Source: Phyto melanocephala
Lineage: Eukaryota; Arthropoda; Insecta; Diptera; Rhinophoridae
Assembly: GCA_941918925.1 (NCBI GenBank)
Contig: OW799235.1
Location: forward strand, 20,344,701 to 20,408,700
Length of the DNA stretch: 64,000 nt
Direction: 5' to 3'
The position numbers and the translations under genes are program-made. Positions 55,516 through 64,000 of this stretch are shown here, in pieces (position 1 is the first letter of the stretch; each line of letters starts with the position of its first letter). The notes below the pieces were generated by a model, which was given only the letters and a program-made list of their open reading frames with translations, ran no database searches and had not been told where the DNA came from.

Positions 55516-57160
55516 CAAATTATTGCTCAAAGTTAATATTGTGCAAGTTATGGGCTCACATTTTCTGGTTTCTCTTTTGCCAAAGGAACAAATTCGTCTC
55601 TGAGTGCACGTGATGAAAGTGTCTCTGCCTTCTGCACCCACTTTCCTACCTACTGGCATACAATTATTTTCCTTTTTTATAGACATTTTTGATAAATCTT
55701 AAAACCATTTGTAAGACTCAGTTTATCTATTTATTTATTTATTTACATAATTTTCGCCCAAAATAAATACAATGTCACAGGACTTTTCAAATAAATATTT
55801 ATTTAACGGAACACAAATCGATACTTACTTATTGCCTTTATATAAAGTCTTGAGTGTTTTAAATATTTAAAACTTTAGAGTAAAACTGATTTCCTAAAAA
55901 AGTAACTATTAAAGTATTTTGCCTTCTTTAAATATTTTATTCAGCATTTTCCTCCAGCCGGTTAACTTTAAGCTTATTTTTATTCTATCTAAAAATTTCG
56001 TACAACACAAAACCTTCTTAAGCTTAGTATTACAAGTTGGGTGTCGAGTGTGATGATTAAGATAACTAGGTGAGGGTTTAGTTATAAATATTTCCATCTC
56101 TTTTTGGCATAAATATACGTATGCAACTATAGATGTCCGTATGTATGTATATTAACAGATTATGTTACATTTTTTACTCTACTGTGTATTTAAAGGATTA
56201 AATTTTGTTATTTTATTTTTTCTTCTAGGAAATATGAACAATAAGTTTTGCTGATTATGGCTTCATCTTCAATTGAGTTTTTAAGAACGCCTAAGTAACG
56301 TTATCAATAGATGTAGGACATATTATATTTTTTACGTCAGCTAAGACTCTTTTTTCAAAAATATAAAAATTTCTTTAATATGGTGTAGCTTTTTAACGAA
56401 ATACTGGCTTTAGTATAGCTGGTATTTAAGTGTAAGCGATGTTATTGAGTTTGTATATTTAATTTGATTTTAAAGCAAATTTTATATTTAAATAATGTAA
56501 ATTAGAATTTGTGATATATTTGATAACATTAAGAAAGATTATTGAATTCAACGCTATAATTTTTAGAAATTAAAACATAGTAAAATTTTTATAGAAAAAC
56601 CGTTTTGAAAATTCTTTATAAATCTTAAATAATTTTTATGATTAAGGCGTTAAATATTTGCTGCTAATGCTATGACTATAATCAATTTCAAATCTCTTTG
56701 CAAAAGCTAATTTATATGGCAGCACAAATCTTATTTTACTGGACAAAAGTTGAAATTAAATAAATTGAAACAAAAATTTTTGCAAACAAATTTGTTTTTT
56801 GCAAATCACGCATAAATCAATGTTGTTCGGAGAAAAATTTTTTTGTCAAAAACAATGGAGAATCCATCTTTAATTTGTTAACAAAATAAAAAATATAACA
56901 ATTTTTAAAATTTATATTGTATTGGTTAAGGTAAATACAATCGCCAATGCTTGTAGCCTGATGTCTCTGTAGTAAAAATATTTGATTGTTACGTTTAAAA
57001 CATCAAATCTTGTATTCCACTGTCCACTGTTATACGATTAATAGTACAAAACGGTCTTCCGGATCACAGCTTCAAAGGCAGCACTTCTGGCATAGCAATT
57101 TAATTGGAAGTTAGTTTTCACTTATTTACGTATTCAATAAGTAATAACAAAGTCACAAAC
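55516..57160. other. AT-rich DNA without a recognisable gene
   Basis: (TTTA)n at about 55725-55746. No gene recognised. Confidence 0.5.
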
Positions 57161-57737
57161 TACAGTTGAGCATCGATTATCCATGATTTAATTAAATGGG
57201 AATATCAATTATCCGGCATCGATAACAAAAGGAAGATTTTTTGTTTTAATCGATTACCCGTGATTACCCCAATAATCCGGTATTCAAAACAAATAAAAAT
57301 AGTAACGTAATAGTAATTTAGGTTAGTGTAATGATTATTCTATTTAAATTAAAAACACCATCAAATATATGTTAAGTTCTATAGATTTATTTGTTGTATT
57401 AATATTCAACAGGTTGAAGAGCACACGGTCTTGTAATGATTATTGACTATTGATTATTGAATTGAATTCTTTGTGTATCATAACTTGTATTCTAAAGTTA
57501 TACATGCATGCATAAGTCACTTGGAATGCTAATTATTTAGGTTATACATTTGATACTTCGCTATTCTTATTTATTTACTCATCGCGAGCGGCAGTGTACT
57601 AAAATTGGGTCATTGAAATGTAAGAAGAGGTGGCGCGTGGTTTTATACATGTATATATAATACTAGCCAAACCCGGCGCGCGTTGCTACGCCCCTTAATG
57701 AATCGAAATGCATTCTGAATTTTAATTGAATATTAAG

Positions 57738-58465
57738 TGCAAAAACCTAAAAATTATAATTTTGTTATCGGCGTGGCATTGCCCACTTTTCGAGTCACGA
57801 AATTGTAAAGTCGTAACAGCTCAATATGTGTGCAAGGTTTCAGAAGAATCGGACCAGCGCAAATACCTAAAAATTATAATTATTTTTATGGGCGTGGCCC
57901 TGCCCACTTTTCTAATCACGAAATTGTAAAGTCATAACAGCTCAATATGTGTGCAAAGTTTCAGAAAAATCGGTCTGGTGCAAGTACCTCAAAATTATAA
58001 CCTTTTTTTATGGGCGTGGCCCTGCCCACTTTTCTAATCACGAAATTTTTTAGTCATAACAGCTCGATATGTGTGCAAAGTTTCAGAAAAATCGGTCTGG
58101 TGAAAGTACCTCAAAATTATAACCTTTTTTTATGGGCGTGGCCCTGCCCACTTTTCTTATCACGAAATTATATGGTTGTGACAGCTTAGTATGTGTGCAA
58201 AGTTTCATAAAAATCGATCCAGTGAATGTACCTCAATATTAAAACTTTTTTAGGGGCGTAGCCCCGCCCACTTTTCCTACCACGAAATTATTTAGTCATG
58301 ACAGCTCGATATGTGTGCAAAGTTTCAGAAAAATCGGTCAAGTGAAAGTAGATTAACTAATAACTAATTTTTATGGGCGTGGCCTCGCCCACTTTTTTCC
58401 ACCCATAAACACTCCCTGGTATGTGTACAACAACTTACTAAAGTTTGAGCCCGATCGGTTTTACA
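57738..58465 (+). repeat. Six tandem units of 120-122 bp
   Basis: GCCCACTTTT recurs at 57781, 57902, 58024, 58146, 58266 and 58386. Each unit reads GGGCGTGGCCCTGCCCAC, CACGAAATT, a CAGCTC(A/G)ATATGTGTGCAAAG block, TTTCAGAAAAATCGGTC and an A/T-rich AATTATAACCTTTTTTTATG stretch. Units 2-4 are most alike; first and last are diverged, as expected for array edges. Confidence 0.9.
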
Positions 58466-58482
58466 GTTTCGGAGTCTATAGC

Positions 58483-58515
58483 TAACACACACACACACAC
58501 ACACACATACACACA
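58483..58515. repeat. (CA)n microsatellite
   Basis: About twelve CA units, one interruption (ATACACACAG), at the tail of the nested element. Confidence 0.9.
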
Positions 58516-58649
58516 GAGTTTCACTTTTATATATATAGATAAGGTTAGGTTGAAAGGAGGGGCGGTATACACTTGTGACCAGTTGGCATGTTGTGCGCTC
58601 CATATGGAAAATGTAAATATAGCGAGCAACTTGAGGATGTCGAAACTTA

Positions 58650-58955
58650 TCTTGTGATAAAAATGCACCCTCATTTCCAGCTTTGTTTGATGTAGAACTT
58701 ATACGCTTGTCAAATCATTTAGATGAACCTGACACCGGAATAAACTCATATGATTCTGATGAACATGCTACAATTGTTACAAAAGCGTCACTGTAAGATG
58801 CTATAAACGCATCCTGCAACCTTTTTTTTTTTTTTTTGGAAAATTCTGCATCTTCGAACATTACAGAACAAGATAAAATTCAAATCTACCGTGTCAAAGA
58901 GAAGCTTTTGGCAGAAAGCAGGTTAAGGAGAAGAAACAAAAAACATTAAGTTATT
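58650..58955 (+). pseudogene. Possible Tigger/pogo transposase C-terminal scrap
   Basis: FPALFDVELIRLSNHLDEPD, then SYDSDEHATIVTKASL, and after a T run, SNITEQDKIQIYRVKEKLL and AESRLRRRNKKH before a stop. Acidic region followed by a basic tail fits the end of pogo/Tigger proteins and the position within the inverted ends supports it, but no catalytic motif is present. Confidence 0.4.
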
Positions 58956-59142
58956 TTTTAAATATGTAATTTGATAAGTAATAATTAAAAATGTATGAGT
59001 ATAATACTAATATTACTATACTGTAAGCGTTATTTTGTAATTTTAAGTATAAGTACAAAATTTTACCTCAATTAACTGGTAAAATCGATTAATCGAAACG
59101 CTTTCGGTTCCGACCAGCCCGGATAATTGTTACTCAACTGTA

Positions 59143-59984
59143 GTTGCAAGATGTAAACAATTTAAGATTTTCCAAAAAAAGTAGTTTAAGCGAATACCCT
59201 TAATATAATGATATTAAAATGCGTTGCTCTTTTGTGTTCTTTGATAAGTTCAACAATTATTGAAAATTTTCATTAAATTGTATGCTTATGGAAATTATAA
59301 AAAAAAACACATTCACACTTATTTCATATTATTATACAAAACTTTTGTGTACACAAAAGTGCTTAAAGTTTTCTAAAACATAATTTGTTATAGATTTTCG
59401 AAAGTCATTGTTTGAATTTAAAGTCATGAATTTCGTAAAATAAAAAACTTTTCCTGAACTGTGAAAAACTGTGAAAAATAAACTTGATGTCAAGAGTTCA
59501 AATAAAATAAATGTAGAAGTATATATACAAAAAGAGCATTTAAAATGAGCAAAGTTGGCTCAAGTTTTGCTTTGTGCCATTGTGTGTCTGTTAAAAGAAA
59601 TGACAAAATCATTGCATCTATTCATCAACTATGTACAAAAGTATGTGCTGCTTCTGCATTGTACAAGTGTGACACATTTCTAAACTATGAAATCAGTAAA
59701 ATAAATTCTTATGTTGAAGTATAATTTAAAAAAGATAAATAGTGTTAATATTGTTGGAAATTCATCATATACAATTAGTTATGGTTGAAAATTAACATAC
59801 ATTTTTGTAAAAATGTTTTACATAAGTAAGGTTAGGTTTTTTTCTGCAGTTACCCAGAGCTTAGAATACATACAGAATACAGAGGAAAGAATTTTAAAAA
59901 ACTGCAATCTTTTAAAGACTTACGATACAATCTTAATTATAAGTTGTCATGAAAAATCTAGTCAAAAAAGTTTAAAAAATGTAT
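59143..59984. other. AT-rich DNA without a recognisable gene
   Basis: No supported feature. Confidence 0.5.
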
Positions 59985-60480
59985 TCACTAAAACCATAGG
60001 ACAAGGAGAAAATTATTTCGGCCACATGGCTACCGCGGCTGCTTTTTATTACCAATATTGAGACAATTTTTTTAGCACTGCTGGTCGTATATCACGAATA
60101 ACTCGAACAATAATGGCCTTCAAGGTGTCAATTAGTTATTGTTGGTTTTTCAGCATAAATCGATAACATTACGTGGCCCCCAAGGGAATAATTAGAAGTA
60201 TTAAATCGTACTGAGAGGCTAATTTATTTCAAAAAATTTACTTATCGCTTAAATGTAATTTTAAACGACAGTTGCGGTTGCAATATGGCACGTAGAGCTA
60301 TTCTGTTGAAAGCAAGGATTGTCCGCATCAGTGGCATTCATAATTTTAAACAGAAGGTAAGTGATCATGATGCGTCAACGATATCCATTTATCGTAACGT
60401 GAGCTGGGACTTTATTTTTGAAGAAACTGGGTGCGATGAAGCCAACGACACGATTTCTTTTTAAACAGCGTCAGAATTAA
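59985..60480 (-). pseudogene. Mariner-type transposase relic M8
   Basis: Minus strand, reading from 60460: RVVGFIAPSFFKNKVPAHVTINGYR, a worn RIMITYLLFKIMNATD, NPCFQQNSSTCHIATATV (second catalytic Asp changed to Asn), then YVMLSIYAEKPTIT (about 60165), IIVRVIRDIRPAVLKKLSQYW (about 60120) and SSRGSHVAEIIFS (about 60030). The blocks are close to those of element M2 (RVLRDIRPAVLVKVAQKW, GAHMPEIIF), so both derive from one family. The 5' half is missing or unreadable. Confidence 0.8.
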
Positions 60481-60484
60481 AGTT

Positions 60485-62889
60485 ATCACATTCGAAAAAA
60501 GCAAGGCTTTATCATGTGAAAAAACTTGTATCAATGGATTCTTTGAAGCGTCTTTTATGTTGTTACTGCTATTCATGATAGGTTAATTGATAATTAACGA
60601 AATGTTGTATAGCTACATACATAAATAAATATTTTCTCAGTAAATACAGTTTCTATGAATTAGTTAAAAGTATAAAGCTTTCTCAGAGTATAACATAAAA
60701 TTATCAAAAAACTGATTATTACTACGAGCGTTTTGCTAGTTTAAATTGCGATGTGGTAAAATTATGTTTCGTGATGAAGAGATGACCTTTTACAGGTATA
60801 TTTCTTTTTTATTAAATATAAATTATTTTAAATCCTTAAATGTAAGTCAGAATATTTTCTAAAAGCTTATGAATAAGGAAATCGATTGATTCGCTTTTGA
60901 CAGCAGCCATAAGTACAACAAAACTTTCTGAGATATGAGCAAGTCTATCTTTTGTGGATATTGGCCAATTCGTTAAAACTTTTTACCATATAAAACTACA
61001 AAAAGTTTTTTGTCCCGTAGATGATGATGATAAAAGAGGTATGATTGAAAATTTAAAATTTTTGTTTAATCGACCTTTTCGATATATTCTATTTTTCAAT
61101 AAATTTCCGGTCATATGTTTCATTATTTTAAATTAAAAATAAAAGATTATTTATTTCATTTTATAATCCGACGTTTCGTTGGTATTTTCCAACTTCTTCA
61201 GCGATTCATTTATTAAAATCAGTTTGACACATACATACAAAAATTTTTTTTTGTTTTAAACGTTATCATTATTCTGATTTGTTTATTTTTTTTTGAAATT
61301 TTTTGTTTTCTCCTAAATAAAATAAATTAAAAAAAAAATATTATTTGTATAAAAGTTTAACATGTTTTCTTTTTTATTTGAATTTTTTGCCCATTTTCTC
61401 CTTCACCGAACACCTGAAGTTTCTTCATTTATCAAATGACAACACTATTTTTCAGTATTACTAATTATTGGTTGCAAAGTTTAATAAAATAAACTTAAAA
61501 AGATTGGTGTTGTGAGCAGAAACTCCGGTATCTTAGTCATCCGAAAAATCGACATTTGAAAAAAATACCGCCAGCTGAAATTGTAAAAAACCGGGTATTT
61601 TACCGGTTGTTAAACCGAGTCGATCATCCTACTATATACGTGATGGCAAAGCATATTATCACATATGTCACGGCCAAATATTGCAGTCTTACTCTTTATT
61701 GTTATTTTTATTATTTTTGATAGAACAGAACAATTAAAATTAAATACAACGTACAAGTGTTAAGTATACAAATAGTTTTTATGTTTCATTGGCAGCTTTT
61801 ATTGTTTGCAAAATGAAAAAATAAAATAAAAAGCAATTTGTTTAGGAGGCAATATGGAAAAAAGTATTTGCAAACAACATAAAAATATAGACGGTTTAAG
61901 GATTACAATGACGGCTGTAATAACCTACTACTTAAGACACTTATAAGGATTATAAGATTACTGTGAACATATAATCAAAATTATTTAAACATATTACGTT
62001 TTATGATATAAAAAGAAAAACAAAATATTTTAAGACCGATATAAATATAATTAATTACACCAACTTGTGAAATACACATAACTTTTCATTATTTTATGTT
62101 ATTTATTTCAATTTACTTTTTTTTCTATTTAAGGACTAATTTTGCTAGTATTTTTGAATATGTTAAAGTTATATGCAATCTTTTAAAATATTAAAAATAA
62201 AATATCAGAAAATTTTGTTGTTTAAATATATTCCTCATAACCCAGAGTGACCTCGTGTCAAGTAAACAACTATTATAGGGTGCATTACCCAAGTGTTTTG
62301 CTCTTTAAAAACACAAAAATAAAATGTTTTATGATTTTAAAGAGAATGTTGATATGCAAAAGGGGTCAGAAGGACATTTATAAGTATTACCAAATAAATG
62401 TTTATCTCTCTACATATAATGTACATATGTAGTGTGCCATTAAAATTTATTTGCTATTAAAAAGACTAATATAGTAATTTTAAAAAATTCAAATTTTATA
62501 AAAAACATCTTTATGACTAACTCATCAATCAACACAAACACTTTTCGAATGTTCCAACTTTAATTTTCATAATGCAAATTCGACTTAATGCTTTAAGTCG
62601 TCAGTTTTAGATTGTAAGTGTAACATTTATGCTATTAGCTAACTACTTAAAAAAAATCAACATCGACCGCAATAGTAACTTCTCGATAATTTTATAAGAA
62701 AAATAATGCCAAAATTAGCACTAAAAAGTCACTGGTTCTGGGAACATAAGCGTCTCAATAATCACGTTCTAAGTTTTGAGCCCCGACTACTGCAGTCTTG
62801 CATATTGACACATTCTCCAATGGAGATGGGCTTCATTAAAAAAAATTATAAAAACGCCTATCTTCAGCCCGTTTAACACACATCGGTTG
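60485..62889. other. AT-rich DNA, mostly unassigned
   Basis: Near 61166-61205 CCGACGTTTCGTTGGTATTTTCCAACTTCTTCAGCG resembles a phrase common in dispersed repeats of many animals (a GTTGG/CCAAC stem flanked by ACGTTTCG and CTTCTTCAG). Near 61660-61690 GTCACGGCCAAATATTGCAGTCTTAC resembles a worn family B hairpin end. No coding signal. Confidence 0.4.
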
Positions 62890-63420
62890 ATCAGGCTTAG
62901 TAAAAAATTTATATATATACATTCTCCATTTTGCTTCGAACGCCATCTTTGATTTTTTCACTTTTGCATAGTTAACTGAATTCTTATGGTCAAGATCTTT
63001 TATATGATGCCAATAGTGTGGGGGTTGAAGAGGAAAAATCAGTAATAATCGTACTTACCCATACATCCGGCATTTCATTTAATATATTTCACTGGTCAGC
63101 TGATTTATTTAATGCAAAAATTGAGGGGGTTAAAGGGGGTAAATTAAATTAATTACTAAATTTGATTAATATATACATTTAGTATATGTCATATGTTATA
63201 GAGACACTGAAACATTATATTTCTTATTTGTTAATCTTAGGCAAAATACTGAAGCGGTTTTATTTAATGCTTATATCTCAGTCAGTTTCGACGGATTTGT
63301 TAGTTTTTTCCAGGAATATTTTTTGACTTTTTGACTTTTTGACTTTTTGACTTTTGTAATTTTGTCTTTGGCGTGTCTAAGAATTACTTAAGAGCTTTTG
63401 GAACTTGATATACATATATA
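62890..63420 (+). mobile_element. Probable worn family B interior
   Basis: TTATATCTCAGTCAGTTTCGACGG and TTGTTAGTTTTTTCCAGGAATA are the reverse of the AAACTAACTGAGATATAAAC-type interior of copy B2. A small array of four GACTTTTT units lies at about 63335-63368. Ends are not identifiable. Confidence 0.35.
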
Positions 63421-63724
63421 TGTAAGGAAAATGAATTCCCTTATTTAATTATCTGTCATGTTCATAGAAGAATGCACTTATTTAAATTTCTGACACAAAT
63501 ATTTTTATTTAATTTTGTTAAGTCATAATTGGCAGCTTTTTGTAAAAAAATAAAATTATTGAGAAAAGGAATTTACACTGGGATAATAGTCTTTAAATGT
63601 CGTTTCTTTGATTATAGGTAAATTCCTAATTAATGGTGTAAGATGATAAGAAATAAATATGTAAAAAATTAATAATAAAATTTGAAAAATATAACTTTGA
63701 TTACAGAGAAACTCAGTTTTGTTT

Positions 63725-63982
63725 GTTTGATCGGTGTATGATCCCGGCTGAATTAAAACACACTATAAAACGACATTTTTTTGGTTTATGATCAAAAATG
63801 GATAAACTAAAATTTGAGTTCATACAAAAAGCAGCAAGTGACGGCAAATCAAGTTTTTTAGCCTTAACCTCAATTTCTACAACAGAGTATAAATTGTTTG
63901 CAAGGCGAATTCATACAGGTGAAATTATCAGCCCAGCTGATTGTGAAACATTTTGTCAAAATTGGTTGAATTTGCCTTATTA
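63725..63982 (+). pseudogene. Short open frame at window edge, possible hAT/ZBED-like scrap
   Basis: From 63725 a frame reads LFDRCMIPAELKHTIKRHFF, which resembles the C......M(I/V)PAKLKRH...KH BED-finger end of hAT-derived ZBED5/SCAN-type proteins. After a stop and a frame change a 61-codon frame starts at 63798 (MDKLKFEFIQKAASDGKSSF) with ASFKVA-like TEYKLFARRIHTGEII and ends with a stop at 63981. The context AAAAATGG is acceptable for a start, and ACTATAAAAC lies 36 bp upstream, but with a transposon-like neighbour a decayed hAT gene is the simpler reading. Weak evidence. Confidence 0.3.
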
Positions 63983-64000
63983 ATGCAGGGAAGGGAAATG

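Larger units (their letters stand above)
57662..58540 (+). mobile_element. Nested interspersed element with tandem array
   Basis: Begins ACTAGCCAAACCCGGCGCGCG and ends with (CA)n followed by GTTTCACTTTTATATATATAGAT. This layout (ACTAGC...CCCGG...GTTGCTACGCC head, internal GGGCGTGGC units, CA and TATATAGAT tail) is that of widespread insect non-autonomous repeats, but I cannot name the family with certainty. It splits the Tigger-like element. No target duplication can be read because both flanks are AT-rich. Confidence 0.6.
57163..59140 (+). mobile_element. Tigger/pogo-like element, 1978 bp
   Basis: Inverted ends CAGTTGAGCATCGATTATCC and, in reverse, CAGTTGAGTAACAATTATCC, each flanked by TA (57161-57162, 59141-59142). 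CAGTTGAG...ATTATCC ends with TA duplication are typical of pogo/Tigger elements. Most of the transposase is gone; a possible C-terminal scrap lies at 58650-58955. A second element with a tandem array (57662-58540) sits inside. Confidence 0.75.

Noticed and set aside
57738..58465. Regularly spaced repeats considered as a CRISPR-like array
   Set aside because: Whole 120-bp units are repeated without unique spacers, and the context is a eukaryotic transposon.
58364..58674. Overlapping frames with VCVCVCV or THTHTHT runs
   Set aside because: They are shadows of the (CA)n microsatellite and the tandem array.
63755..63800. ACTATAAAAC upstream of an ATG as a promoter
   Set aside because: TATA-like strings are frequent by chance at this base composition and no start-site or downstream element supports it.

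Overview
This window looks like gene-poor euchromatic or intronic DNA from a higher fly. It is strongly AT-rich with long A/T runs. It carries interspersed repeats of the DINE-1/mini-me (Helentron-associated) type, with the terminal hairpin ATTCGGCTGTGCCGAAT, a (GTCY)n tract and an ATATACTTTATGGGGTC core. It also carries many mariner/Tc1 relics and RNase H-bearing LINE tails. Repeat style and base composition suggest a calyptrate fly (blow-fly or house-fly relatives), but that is inference. I found no convincing host protein-coding exon, tRNA, rRNA or CRISPR array. Nearly everything recognisable is a decayed mobile element.

Layout. 0-13 kb: an RT scrap at the left edge, then several copies of one Helentron-associated family (here family A: 1.4-2.4, 5.7-6.2, 7.9-9.0, 9.8-10.6, 12.0 kb), a mariner relic at 3.6-4.5 kb, and degenerate tandem units at 12.2-12.9 kb. 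13-21 kb: a near-perfect palindromic MITE (13.6 kb), a long featureless AT-rich tract, back-to-back family B and family A pieces, and a LINE RNase H fragment (19.2 kb). 21-29 kb: the longest family A copy (21.26-23.62 kb) with an embedded deleted mariner and ~289-bp internal tandem units, an antisense LINE tail, a 308-bp MITE, a snapback mariner with 175-bp inverted arms (27.48-28.36 kb) and another mariner relic. 31-41 kb: four nested or neighbouring DNA elements: a MULE inserted in a mariner gene, a Tc1-type relic, an antisense Ty3/Gypsy gag relic interrupted by a MITE, and a piggyBac-like element interrupted by a hAT-like MITE. 41-54 kb: a family B element carrying an LINE tail, an inverted family A copy, a nearly whole but broken RTE-clade LINE (46.77-50.07 kb, minus strand), more mariner relics and an A-rich family B inverted composite. 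54-64 kb: LINE scraps, a Tigger/pogo-like element with a nested element that carries six 120-bp tandem units, an antisense mariner relic, and unexplained AT-rich DNA ending in a short open frame.

The elements do not form a pathway. They record layered insertions. Several target-site duplications and reading frames allow the order to be read: MULE into mariner; hAT-like MITE into piggyBac; MITE into Gypsy gag; array element into Tigger; mariner derivative into family A before family A spread. No clearly new functional system was identified. The most noteworthy items are these nested structures, the snapback mariner and the MULE subterminal motif arrays. All family calls come from reading translations and motifs by eye; no database search was run.
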